This document shows positions 1 through 8,012 of a stretch of DNA of 63,185 nucleotides, in pieces; positions within the stretch are counted from its first letter, which is position 1; the number at the start of each line of letters is the position of its first letter. The stretch is taken from NCBI GenBank assembly GCA_903896545.1, contig CAITYF010000243.1, positions 1 through 63,185 on the forward strand, in the 5' to 3' direction. The notes under the pieces are model-generated. The model saw only the letters and a list, made by a program, of their open reading frames with translations, had not been told where the DNA came from and made no database searches. The translations under genes and the position numbers were made by a program. The DNA comes from an uncultured Myxococcales bacterium (GTDB lineage Bacteria; Myxococcota_A; UBA9042).

Positions 1-92
1 ATCTCCCGCTCGGTCGCTCCTTGCAGGGTCAGCTCGCGCTGCGCAGATGCTCGCAGCGACTTCGTCGCCCGTCGGATGCCTTTTTGTCCCAT
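1..92 (-). CDS. Unidentified protein, N-terminal fragment
   Basis: The first 30 codons of a minus-strand gene that runs off the window edge. The start is ATG at 92-90, with GGAGG seven bases upstream on the minus strand, a strong ribosome site. The visible N-terminus begins MGQKGIRRATKS and is rich in Arg and Ala, with no signal peptide. It lies downstream of the dehydrogenase gene on the same strand but behind a hairpin, so it probably has its own promoter. The product cannot be named from this fragment. Confidence 0.6.
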   Translation of the reverse strand, partial: MGQKGIRRATKSLRASAQRELTLQGATERE

Positions 93-150
93 CGCTCACC
101 TCCAACGTTATGATACTACGTTGAATTTTGGTGTCGATCCGTGTTTCAAA

Positions 151-173
151 GGTGTTGCAGGTTTTTCAACACC
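151..173. terminator. Hairpin downstream of the SDR gene
   Basis: Perfect 7-bp inverted repeat GGTGTTG (151-157) / CAACACC (167-173) with a 9-nt T-rich loop. It sits four bases past the end of the minus-strand dehydrogenase gene and before the next minus-strand start. The position fits a terminator, but there is only a very short T run after the stem on the minus strand, so efficiency is doubtful. Confidence 0.4.
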
Positions 174-176
174 CTC

Positions 177-950
177 CTACGGCTTTCCCGGCCCCATCAA
201 CTGCTTCGCGCCAGCGCCGACCAGCGCGTCAAACAACCAGTTTGGCAGCAGGCGCAACGCCCGCATCGCCGTCGCAGTCGGCTCCGGAAAATTGACCTCG
301 CGTTTGCGGCGTTCCAGACCGTCGGCAACGATGACGGCCGCGCGCTCGGCGGAAATCATGAACGGCTTGCTCACCGTGTTGCGGTCCGTCAGCGGGGTTT
401 TCACAAAACCGGGATTGACCGTCGTGACTGCGATGCCCTGATCCCTCAACTCGACGCGCGCGGACTCCAGAAACGCCTGCATCGCTGCTTTACTCGCCGA
501 ATACGCGCCCGACATGGGCAAACCACGGAACCCAGCAAGCGACGCGACACCGACGAAATGCCCCGATTTTCGCGCCAGCATCGTCGGCCGCACGGCCGCA
601 AAGAGGTGCAGCATGCCCATGAAATTGACCTGCATGATGTGCTGGGCGTCCGCCAACGTCATCACCGCAATCGGCGAGGGGTCGCCCAACCCGGCGTTCG
701 CAATCGCCAAATCAATCGGTCCCCACAGCGCCTCGACGCGACGCACAGCCGCTTCAACCGCCGCAGCGTCGGCAACATCGCAGGTCACAGACAGCGCCGT
801 GAGCCCCGCCGCTGTCAACGCCGCCACTTCCGCGTCCAGCAGTTCCGTTCGGCGCGCGGCAAGCGCTACGCGATGACCACGTCTTGCCAGTTCGCGGGCC
901 AGAGCGAGGCCAATTCCGGTTGAAGCGCCTGTGATGAAGACATTTTGCAT
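177..950 (-). CDS. SDR family NAD(P)-dependent oxidoreductase
   Basis: Classical short-chain dehydrogenase of 257 aa. The N-terminal Rossmann motif TGASTGIG lies right after the start (MQNVFITG), followed by the NAG motif (IANAG). The active site has a Ser in the VASLAG strand and the YSASK Tyr-Lys pair. A reading frame extends 22 codons upstream, but those residues are Arg/Pro-rich and unlike the family, so ATG at 950 is chosen. The substrate cannot be read from sequence. The gene ends at the hairpin at 151-173. Its upstream neighbour on the same strand is the DUF1517-like gene, about 70 bp away, so it may be the last gene of that operon or be transcribed alone. Confidence 0.88.
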   Translation of the reverse strand: MQNVFITGASTGIGLALARELARRGHRVALAARRTELLDAEVAALTAAGLTALSVTCDVADAAAVEAAVRRVEALWGPIDLAIANAGLGDPSPIAVMTLADAQHIMQVNFMGMLHLFAAVRPTMLARKSGHFVGVASLAGFRGLPMSGAYSASKAAMQAFLESARVELRDQGIAVTTVNPGFVKTPLTDRNTVSKPFMISAERAAVIVADGLERRKREVNFPEPTATAMRALRLLPNWLFDALVGAGAKQLMGPGKP

Positions 951-1019
951 CGTTGGATTCCTCGCTGGCTCTTGGCGCAGCCGCCGCACGATGCGATCAC
1001 GCGGTCCCGCGGTCAAGCG

Positions 1020-1586
1020 CTACGGCGACTCATTCACGAGCGCGAGGTTGTCCCAGCCCTCGTCCATGTCCGCCGCGGTCGGTCCTGGTTGCCCAGGCGC
1101 AGGTTGCAAGTACAGGCCGTCGCCGTGCACGGAGGTGAAGCTCAGGTCCTTCAAGCCTGCGAGCAAACGGCTGCATGTGCTGCGCCAGAGCCACAGCGCC
1201 TCTGGAATGTCGCACATGTCGCCGAGTTCCTTGTCCGCGTTCGTTCCGCGCTCGGCCAGCAGAATCACCGTCACAATTGTGTGCTGCTCCGTCGGGGTCG
1301 CCTGATTTGCCGACAGATCGGGCACGTCGCTTACGTCTTCGAGGTCGGCATACCATTCTTGATAGTCAGATTCAGCGCGATCGGTTCGCACCAGATCCCA
1401 CGCCACACGCTGCAGCTGCGGCAGCGCCGGCACGATGATTCGCCGCAAACGGGTGTACATGATCCGCTTCTCGTCAGCCGTTTGCCGCGCGTCGGACGAC
1501 ACGATGAGGTCGCGCACGCGTTTGCGCAGTTCGTCGTCAGGCGGCGAGAGGAAGGCCATTTGCAGGTTGAAAAACGTTCGCGCCAT
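1020..1586 (-). CDS. DUF1517-like protein, last gene of the DUF350/ATP-grasp operon
   Basis: 188-aa protein starting at ATG 1586, preceded by GAGGGG at good spacing and 14 bp after the previous gene's stop. It has no signal peptide or membrane segment. The N-terminal half (FFNLQMAFLSPPDDELR) and the C-terminal part (EQHTIVTVILLAERG, then a Leu/Ser-rich helix and a Pro-rich end ...WDNLALV) resemble the layout of the DUF1517 family, in which a VVTLLVAA-type strand precedes a conserved C-terminal segment. The family call is by eye. DUF1517 proteins are known mostly as uncharacterised and often membrane-associated, frequently next to Gly/Ser-rich proteins; here the preceding gene encodes exactly such a tail. 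Function unknown. Confidence 0.6.
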   Translation of the reverse strand: MARTFFNLQMAFLSPPDDELRKRVRDLIVSSDARQTADEKRIMYTRLRRIIVPALPQLQRVAWDLVRTDRAESDYQEWYADLEDVSDVPDLSANQATPTEQHTIVTVILLAERGTNADKELGDMCDIPEALWLWRSTCSRLLAGLKDLSFTSVHGDGLYLQPAPGQPGPTAADMDEGWDNLALVNESP

Positions 1587-1600
1587 CGCAATCCCCTCAC

Positions 1601-2905
1601 TTATCCAAAAAATGAGCCGCCGGTTCGCGTCCACGAGCCGCTGCGGCCGCCAAACCAGTGGGAACCGCCGCTGCTGCTGACGCCGCCCCAGCGCGCCGAG
1701 TGGACGCGGCCAAACGAACTGGAGAAGTACGTGGGACGAAACCGCGGGCGCCAGAACGATGCGCTCCGGGCCCGCCAGTTGTAGGGGCGTTCGTAGCGCA
1801 CGTCGTACCAGGAGTAGTCAAACCAGAATCCGGCGTCGTCTGCGCTCGAACCGCCGTACCATGCGCGGCTGATGGGGGAGAACGCGGGGTTCTGGATGGT
1901 CGATTCGACGCCAGTGAAGTCGGCGAAGTCGACCAAGCGCACGTCGATGTTGGACGCTGTCCACGAAGTGATCTGGTGGACGAGGTCGTCCTGCACGTCG
2001 TTCCCGCGGCTGACGTACAGGACGTGGTTGATGCCGCGCTCGCGCAGTTCGGTCGTTGCAGGCAACGTCGCGGTGTAGCGGTTGTCGAAGCGGTCCGATT
2101 CGTCGCGGTAGGCGGCCAAGCGGGAAGCGTCGAGAACCAGTACGGGTGGCGCGTCCGCGTCGCGCAACAACGGGGCCGAGAGAAAGCGCGGCAGCAAGTA
2201 GAGCAGGGCGCCGATGGTCAAGTGCGCGGGCACAACGCCTGCGGGATGCGGGCAATTGTCCAGCACGAAGACCGGCGCGAGCGTGTCCGCCAGCCCGGCA
2301 GCAGTCGCCACGGCTTGCGGCCCCGGTAAGTCCAGAATCACCAGAAGGTCTTTGGGCACGGTTCCAAGCCGCTCGACCTGTGCTGCCAAAGCGCGGCCGA
2401 CTTGCCAGCCCAGCTCCATCTGCCGCTGGTTGTTGATCGGCTGGCATTGCTCGGCTAGCGTCGTGTTCACCGGCAAACCGGGCATTTGCAGAAGCGTTGG
2501 CACTGACCAGGGCAGCCAGCGCGCCGGCGGCTTTGTGTCCTGCGCGAGCGTCCGTACGTGGGCTTTCCAGTTCGGCGTCCCGTCCACGTCGACGGTCGTT
2601 CCGTCCGCCCAGTCCAACTTTGAGTTGTTCGTGCCGACCGCCCAGCCCGCCGCACGCTGCATCTCCGTCGACCCCTGAATCGTGTCGGGCGGCGGATCGG
2701 ACTCGCCCATTTCTTCCACCACGCGCACCAGCAGCGGCGCGCCGACCAGCACGCCAATCACCGTCAGCGCGGCGCGGCGACTCATGGAATCGGATACCAA
2801 CGGCGACTCAACTCCCTGTTGCCACCAGCGCGCGCCCACCAGTTCGTCCTGGTCAAACAGCGTCAGCCGACCGATCGGATGGGAAGTCGGAGTCCGTTCA
2901 GCCAT
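1601..2905 (-). CDS. Membrane-anchored protein with Gly/Ser/Phe/Trp-rich C-terminal tail
   Basis: 434 aa from ATG 2905, preceded by GGAGG eight bases upstream. After about 40 polar residues comes SRRAALTVIGVLVGAPLL (about 42-60), a twin-Arg preceded single hydrophobic segment that would anchor the protein or export it. A mixed alpha/beta body follows (for example DLLVILDLPGPQAVATAAG and PPVLVLDASRLAAYRDE). From about residue 350 there is a low-complexity tail rich in Trp, Arg, Ser, Gly and Phe, ending GGSFFG. No family is recognised. The gene overlaps the ATP-grasp ligase gene by 8 bp and is followed 14 bp later by the DUF1517-like gene. The tail recalls the Gly/Ser/Phe-rich end of DUF1190 (YjfM/YgiB) proteins that neighbour YjfC/YgiC ligases, so it may be a ligase substrate (inference). 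Confidence 0.75.
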   Translation of the reverse strand: MAERTPTSHPIGRLTLFDQDELVGARWWQQGVESPLVSDSMSRRAALTVIGVLVGAPLLVRVVEEMGESDPPPDTIQGSTEMQRAAGWAVGTNNSKLDWADGTTVDVDGTPNWKAHVRTLAQDTKPPARWLPWSVPTLLQMPGLPVNTTLAEQCQPINNQRQMELGWQVGRALAAQVERLGTVPKDLLVILDLPGPQAVATAAGLADTLAPVFVLDNCPHPAGVVPAHLTIGALLYLLPRFLSAPLLRDADAPPVLVLDASRLAAYRDESDRFDNRYTATLPATTELRERGINHVLYVSRGNDVQDDLVHQITSWTASNIDVRLVDFADFTGVESTIQNPAFSPISRAWYGGSSADDAGFWFDYSWYDVRYERPYNWRARSASFWRPRFRPTYFSSSFGRVHSARWGGVSSSGGSHWFGGRSGSWTRTGGSFFG

Positions 2906-4190
2906 GGTGTGCACCTCCTGATTGCTGTGCGCGTTCGTTGTCGGCGGGCGGAGCCGATACACGGACCGTTGCCATCCGCGCGCGGCGGTCCGTTGCGGCC
3001 ACGGAGCGCCGCGCCAGAAGTCCTGCCGAATCGCCGCCGATCAGGTAAACGCCGATGTTCAACTGCGCGCCGTTCTCGTCGCGTGTGGCTGAAAAATAGC
3101 GCTGCGCGATCCAGCGACCCGGAATCGCCTGCCTGACCGCGTTCGCCCACACTTCCGGTGGCACTTCCGCGCCCACGACGACTTCATCGCCTTCGCAGCC
3201 GTAATCGGACTTCAGTACCCAAAGTGCTTGCTCGGCGTGAATCTGTTCGATGGGCAGTTCTTCCAGCAGGTGCGTGCGCGGCACAAACGCCTCAATCGCC
3301 GACTGCGCTACGGCGCCCAGCCGCGCCCGATGTTGCCAAAGCAGTGCAAGAAAGCGCTTGTTCTGCGGCACAATCGCGCCCATCGGGTTCACCACCGCGG
3401 TGGCGCCGGCAAGTTGCGCCGAGAGCAGAATCTGTAGCGGACCACGCAGCGGCTCGGCGTCCAAAACCGGTTGTTCATCCAGCCAAACAGTCTGCCGCTC
3501 GGCCCACCAGTCGGTCTTGTAATGCCGAACGACGACATCGCACGGTACGCCCAGCAGCGCGGCGCGGCCATCGGGGTGCGCCTGCAAGTTGAACGGCGAG
3601 CCCTCAACCACGCGCCAGCCCGCTTGCTCCAGCCAGTGCCGCCAGAGGAGGAGCATCGGCAAGTCCTCGGTCTGTTCCGTCGGAGAGATGAGCCCACACG
3701 TCAGCGCGATCGGGTCCTTGCCAATCGAACGCGCGATGCGGCGGAGCATGGCGACCCATCGCGCGGGAAAGGTGCGATTCGCGTCGGTTCCGTCCAAGGA
3801 GTCCAGCAGGCGTCCCAGAACCACGGCTTCAGCGATGCCGCTGGGGGTGTCGCAGTTGATTTCACAGACCTGAATGCCGCCATCGTCGGTCTCAAAGACG
3901 TCGGCGCGCGCAAGACAGTGCCATGCCGGGGCTGACGACCACCACAGCGCCGCTTGGACGGGTTGCAATCCGAGCGGTTCCAGAAGCTGCGGTTCGATGG
4001 TCAGAAGTTGGCAGAGCGCGTCGCAAGCTAGCGCCACACCTTCCGCGGCAGCGCACAAGCGTTCGGCCCGTTCGGGTGAGAGGACAACGGGCTGTGGATC
4101 CAGACGCGGTGCGCCATCCAGCCACGGATCGGGCAGCCAGCCATCGTCCAACACGCGTTGGGCAAAATCGGCGTAGGCAACGTCCGGCAT
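2898..4190 (-). CDS. Glutathionylspermidine synthase-like ATP-grasp ligase (YjfC/YgiC type)
   Basis: 430 aa. The segment QVCEINCDTPSGIAEA (about 107-122) is the hallmark of the glutathionylspermidine-synthase-like ATP-grasp family. A later VLKSDYGCEGDEVVVG (about 330) matches the nucleotide-binding lysine and glycine-rich loop, and an acidic/Asn segment near the end (ENGAQLNIGVYLIGG) fits the metal site. There is no amidase (CHAP) domain, so this is a stand-alone ligase like YjfC and YgiC. Such enzymes form an amide bond from a carboxylate and an amine using ATP. The gene starts 3 bp after the DUF350 gene and overlaps the next gene by 8 bp, indicating tight translational coupling. The true substrate is unknown, and free glutathionylspermidine synthesis should not be assumed. 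Confidence 0.82.
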   Translation of the reverse strand: MPDVAYADFAQRVLDDGWLPDPWLDGAPRLDPQPVVLSPERAERLCAAAEGVALACDALCQLLTIEPQLLEPLGLQPVQAALWWSSAPAWHCLARADVFETDDGGIQVCEINCDTPSGIAEAVVLGRLLDSLDGTDANRTFPARWVAMLRRIARSIGKDPIALTCGLISPTEQTEDLPMLLLWRHWLEQAGWRVVEGSPFNLQAHPDGRAALLGVPCDVVVRHYKTDWWAERQTVWLDEQPVLDAEPLRGPLQILLSAQLAGATAVVNPMGAIVPQNKRFLALLWQHRARLGAVAQSAIEAFVPRTHLLEELPIEQIHAEQALWVLKSDYGCEGDEVVVGAEVPPEVWANAVRQAIPGRWIAQRYFSATRDENGAQLNIGVYLIGGDSAGLLARRSVAATDRRARMATVRVSAPPADNERAQQSGGAHHG

Positions 4191-4193
4191 CGG

Positions 4194-5036
4194 CTATCCC
4201 ACCACCGTGCGCAGCGCGAGGGCAGTCCCGATGAGGACCGCGGACTCCAGGACGGCGACGCCGACGTTGCGCTCGGTCCCGACAAGGCGGTCAAGCGGAC
4301 CGTCGCGCCACTTCCAGCCCTTGCGCAGCAGGAGGGCTTGAACCAGACCTACGCGAATGGGCGGTAGCAACACGGCAAATCCGACAGTCTCGGCAAAGGC
4401 GCGGAGCGAAACCGCCCAGCCGTCGAACTCGCCGGATGTGGCATGACTGACCAGCAGCCCGACTGCGACGACCAAGCCTCCGTGAGAAAGCGCTGCCGCG
4501 ACGTTGCCATCGCGAATACGCTCCCCATCGTCCCAAGGCGTCAGCGCGCGAAACGAGGCGACCAGAATGTGTAGCGCTACCAGACCCAGCGCAAGAAACG
4601 CCAGACCGGGCAGCAGATCCGTCCATGCAGCACCGACCAAACTGTGCGAAACGATGAGCGCCGCAGCGATGTCATAACCCGCCGCGATGATGCCCGCCGC
4701 GCGGTTGTTAACCTGGAGGTGCGCGCGAAAAGTGGGTCCGACCAAGAGACGCAAGCCAAGCGCGCTTGCGGCAACGAGCGCCACGCTGCCGAGGGAGGTG
4801 AAGCCCAGCGTCCAGAGCAAGTCCGTGCGCAACCGCGGCGAACCGTGCGCGGTGAAGGCCGCCGCGGTGCCGATGAGCACTGCCGCCAGCGTTTCTCCGC
4901 CGCGGGCGATGAGGAGCGCGTCGTTCTCGGTGTCGACAGGCGGCCGACCGGCGAGTCGGCGCAGTACGGATGTCGTCAGGAGCGCAGCGGCGACCGCGAG
5001 GGGAACCAGCGCGAGCAGGGCAAGGTTCAGGTCCAT
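4194..5036 (-). CDS. DUF350 integral membrane protein (YjfL-like)
   Basis: 280 aa, almost wholly hydrophobic, with about eight predicted membrane helices in two halves. The repeated DUF350 signature is visible as RDGNVAAALSHGG in the second half and TERNVGVAVLESA near the C-terminus, with a related NNRAAGIIAAGYD in the first half. The start has GAGG eight bases upstream. It is the first gene of the four-gene minus-strand operon; the 150-bp gap to the divergent gene at 5187 should hold its promoter. E. coli YjfL, a DUF350 protein, is encoded beside the ligase homologue YjfC, so this pairing is recurrent. Molecular function unknown. Confidence 0.8.
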   Translation of the reverse strand: MDLNLALLALVPLAVAAALLTTSVLRRLAGRPPVDTENDALLIARGGETLAAVLIGTAAAFTAHGSPRLRTDLLWTLGFTSLGSVALVAASALGLRLLVGPTFRAHLQVNNRAAGIIAAGYDIAAALIVSHSLVGAAWTDLLPGLAFLALGLVALHILVASFRALTPWDDGERIRDGNVAAALSHGGLVVAVGLLVSHATSGEFDGWAVSLRAFAETVGFAVLLPPIRVGLVQALLLRKGWKWRDGPLDRLVGTERNVGVAVLESAVLIGTALALRTVVG

Positions 5037-5159
5037 TGGGTGACCCTCGCGTCCGTGTGGACTGTGTTCATCAGTCTGCGACGCGGACGGGGTTTGGTCA
5101 ATTGGCGGTCTTGCAGCGGCCTCGTCATTTGACGCACTTCTACCCGGAGTTCAGACTCC

Positions 5160-5180
5160 CCTCCCGGTCCGTTCGGGAGG
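5160..5180 (+). promoter_or_regulatory. Hairpin that buries the ribosome-binding site of the next gene
   Basis: Perfect 7-bp inverted repeat CCTCCCG (5160-5166) / CGGGAGG (5174-5180) with a 7-nt loop. The right arm contains GGGAGG, the obvious Shine-Dalgarno sequence, six bases before ATG 5187. In RNA the site would be paired, which could limit translation. Seen directly; a regulatory role is inferred. Confidence 0.5.
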
Positions 5181-5186
5181 TTCACT

Positions 5187-6182
5187 ATGCGCTGGTTCGC
5201 CCTCATCCTCTGCTTTTTCGCCAGTTTCGCCTGCACGTCGACGCCAGCCGCCGACTCGACCGACGCTGCCCGCTTGGCCGCCCTGTGCGCGTGGCAAGAG
5301 CACCCGTCAAACCCGCTTATCCTTCCGCCCGACGGCGAGTGGTTGATCGGCGATCCCACAGTTCTCAAGCCCGACGAGTCGCCCGACGGTCAGTGGCACC
5401 TTTTCGCCAACAGCCTTGTCGGCATCTACCACCACACTTCGGCCGACGGCATCACTTGGCAGCGCATTGAGCCGATCCTCTTTCAGCTCGGCTACATTCG
5501 TCCTTTCATCTTGCGCGATGCCGGCGTTTATCACCTCTTCTACGAGCGCTTCCTGAACGCCAACACGTCCCAAATTGAGCAGGTCAGCAGCACGGATCTC
5601 GCAACATGGAGCACGCCGACGACGGTCATCACCGCCGATCAGCCGTGGGAAAAGGAGGGGATGGCCACCGTTGGCAATCCGTTTGTGGAACTGCGCGATG
5701 GCACCTATTGGCTCTACTACAGCGCAACGACGGTCTACCTCGCCGACGCGGGCTTCAACGAGCCGCGCTACGTCGGTCTGGCGCGCAGCACCTCGCTTGC
5801 GGGGCCGTGGCAGAAAGAAGCGCAGCCGATTCTGCGACCTGACGCCGCGGAGCCGTTTCGCAATCACGGCGCGGGTTCTTTCAAAATGTTGGACGGCGGG
5901 TGGACCGATCGCCGCATCGGTTTGGAGAACGGCATCTACCTGGACGCGCAGGGGCATTCACGCAGCGCGATTCTCGTTCTGCAAAGCGCGGACGGTCTGA
6001 CGTGGCGGCCCGCATGTGACGCGCCGATCATCGTGCCGCACGGCGAGGCTTGGGAGAAGGCACTCATCTACGCTTTTGACACCGCGCGTGTGGGCAACGA
6101 ACTGCGCCTGTACTTCAACGCGCGCGACGAATGGAAAGATGGCGCGGAGCGCATCGGTATGGCGCGAACGACGCTGCCCTGA
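5187..6182 (+). CDS. Secreted glycoside-hydrolase-like five-bladed beta-propeller lipoprotein
   Basis: 331 aa. The N-terminus MRWFALILCFFASFAC is a lipoprotein-type signal peptide with Cys16 as likely lipidation site. The body has the layout of GH43/GH130-like five-bladed propellers: HPSNPLILPP near the start, GDPTVLKPDESPDGQWHLF (catalytic-type Asp in blade 1), YIRPFILRDAGVYHLFYER, ATVGNPFVELRDGTYWLYYSA and a late HGEAWEKALIYAFDT segment. Such proteins bind or cleave glycans at the cell surface. No specific activity can be assigned, and exact catalytic residues need a structural alignment. It is divergent from the DUF350 operon and is followed by another lipoprotein gene on the same strand 170 bp downstream. 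Confidence 0.75.
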   Translation: MRWFALILCFFASFACTSTPAADSTDAARLAALCAWQEHPSNPLILPPDGEWLIGDPTVLKPDESPDGQWHLFANSLVGIYHHTSADGITWQRIEPILFQLGYIRPFILRDAGVYHLFYERFLNANTSQIEQVSSTDLATWSTPTTVITADQPWEKEGMATVGNPFVELRDGTYWLYYSATTVYLADAGFNEPRYVGLARSTSLAGPWQKEAQPILRPDAAEPFRNHGAGSFKMLDGGWTDRRIGLENGIYLDAQGHSRSAILVLQSADGLTWRPACDAPIIVPHGEAWEKALIYAFDTARVGNELRLYFNARDEWKDGAERIGMARTTLP

Positions 6183-6351
6183 TGTGTTGACTCCTCGACT
6201 CCGCGTGTGAGAGGCGGTGCCAATCGTCGCGTGATACGACTGTGATGTTGAAGCCTTGACGTTGGCGCGCAGCGTCCGCAAATTCGCGTCGATTGGGCAA
6301 GACTGTGCGCTTCCACACGGATCTGTGCGGCTATCGCTCCAAGGAGGCCAG

Positions 6352-7935
6352 GTGAAGAATTGGTGGGTGGTCCTGCTCCTTGCATGCGCTTCGGCGTGCG
6401 CGTCGACTGGCAGCGCGGACGGTGGTGCGACGGATTCGGGCGTGGAGTCGAATGGTTTGCCTGCCAGCCACGATTTTGGCAAGGTCATGGTCTTTGGCGA
6501 CAAGCCCACGTGGCCGCTATTTCTCGCTCCGACGGCAGACCTCGCGCATTTAATCCTGTCGGTGGAAGGTCCCGACGCCGCCGCATTTAGCTTGACGTCG
6601 GACGTGATCAGTTACGAGACGCTCAACGCGACAATCACGTTCACGCCAACTCAGGCGCGGGAGTACAACGCTCAACTTGTCGTCTACGGCGCGGGGCACA
6701 CGGGTCGCGTACGAATCGACCTCGTCGGCAAGGGCACGTTCGATAGCGCGCGCTTCGGCGGTCGATACTCCAGCTTTCTCGATGACGGTGTGGTCGCGTT
6801 TCTCGCTGTCGGCACGCCGGTTGGTTCGTTAACCGCCACGGACGACTTCATGCTGCGTTTCTCGCCGACGGCCGGGATCCTGAGCGGGCTGTGGGGCCAA
6901 AAGTTCGACGCGACCGAGCCCCAGGCAAAGCCGCCCTACCTGCGCCAAACCGTGAAGGGCGGTCTGGTCGCCATGGTCAACCTGCCGACGACGTCTCCTG
7001 ACGCTGGGCGGCTGGTCTACCACTGGCAGTCCGCGACGCTGGGGTTCACGCCCATTCTCACGGCGACGGAAGTGCAGCCGCAGATCGATACGCACGCGCT
7101 GGTGGCGAGTCGAGACGGTCGGCAAGTGGTCATACAGACAGCGTTTCGTCAACCTGTTCCCACGAACGGCAAGGCGGGCACTGACGTCGACCAATGCTTC
7201 TGGAAGGACATGGCCGCCAGCTCGCTTGTCAATGTGGGGGACACCGGCACAAGCGCTTTCGGGTGTGCGCCGTTGGGCATGGCTGCGGACGGATCTGAGG
7301 CGATCGTCTACGTCGACACGCAGGTCGGAAATAAGGTCAATCCGGCGGAATTGCGCCGTGTGACCGCCGCGGGCGGGCAGGGTAGCCTGATTGTCCTGAA
7401 GTCCGGTTCCGTCGAAGTCAATCCCAAGGATGTCAAAGTATTCAGTCCGGACTTGAGTCTAGCAGCCGTCGTCACAGACAAGGCGCTCATTGCTGCCGAC
7501 ACCGACACGGTCCTGGACCTCTACCTTGTTCACCGCGACGGCACGCCGGCTTTGCGGGTATCGAGCGAAATGAACGCGGCACTGCTCGCCGAGGCCAAAA
7601 TCGTCGGCGCCGCCAACTACGGCTTCTCCGACATCACGTTCAGCGCGGACGGCACGCACGTCGGCTTCATCGCGTTCGTCAACAACGGTTACGGCAATCC
7701 GACCAACAAGTTCCTGGAAGCGCTCACCACTGCCGACGTCGCAACGGGCACGCTGCACCGCATCGGCGCGGTCCGCAGTGGCTACCAGCAGCCGCGCGAT
7801 TTGCAGCTTTCTGCCGACGGTAGCGCGGCCACGTGGACGATGATGGAGGCGCTGGGCGTCGGCTTTAGTACGACCTGGACGGTGTTCTACGCCCGCGACG
7901 TCGATTGGCCGCTGGACGCCCGACCGCCATTTTGA
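6352..7935 (+). CDS. Large secreted lipoprotein with beta-propeller-like body
   Basis: 527 aa from GTG 6352, chosen because AAGGAGG (6341-6347) lies just upstream and the translation then begins with a signal peptide (KNWWVVLLLACASAC) with a lipobox Cys. A short Asp/Gly/Ser linker follows (SADGGATDSG). Residues about 35-125 look like an immunoglobulin-like ASH-type beta-sandwich (LSVEGPDAAAFSL, ITFTPTQAREY). The rest has repeated strands with SADGTHVGF and SADGSAATW motifs, typical of TolB/WD40-like propellers. No catalytic motif is seen. It is probably a surface or periplasmic protein of unknown role, part of the lipoprotein repertoire seen repeatedly in this window. Confidence 0.75.
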   Translation: MKNWWVVLLLACASACASTGSADGGATDSGVESNGLPASHDFGKVMVFGDKPTWPLFLAPTADLAHLILSVEGPDAAAFSLTSDVISYETLNATITFTPTQAREYNAQLVVYGAGHTGRVRIDLVGKGTFDSARFGGRYSSFLDDGVVAFLAVGTPVGSLTATDDFMLRFSPTAGILSGLWGQKFDATEPQAKPPYLRQTVKGGLVAMVNLPTTSPDAGRLVYHWQSATLGFTPILTATEVQPQIDTHALVASRDGRQVVIQTAFRQPVPTNGKAGTDVDQCFWKDMAASSLVNVGDTGTSAFGCAPLGMAADGSEAIVYVDTQVGNKVNPAELRRVTAAGGQGSLIVLKSGSVEVNPKDVKVFSPDLSLAAVVTDKALIAADTDTVLDLYLVHRDGTPALRVSSEMNAALLAEAKIVGAANYGFSDITFSADGTHVGFIAFVNNGYGNPTNKFLEALTTADVATGTLHRIGAVRSGYQQPRDLQLSADGSAATWTMMEALGVGFSTTWTVFYARDVDWPLDARPPF

Positions 7936-7957
7936 TTTGGTCGTCCTTCCCGCTGCG

Positions 7958-7987
7958 TTTGCCGATCTGACGCCGCTTTCGTACACT
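7958..7987 (+). promoter_or_regulatory. Candidate promoter of the thrABC operon
   Basis: TTTGCC (7958-7963) and TACACT (7982-7987) are separated by 18 bp and lie 25 bp before the thrA start, in the only gap upstream of the operon. They resemble a sigma-70 -35/-10 pair. I saw no leader peptide rich in Thr/Ile codons and no attenuator. Weak by-eye call. Confidence 0.35.
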
Positions 7988-8012
7988 CCGAGCGGGTTGG
8001 TCTGGAGCGGTC

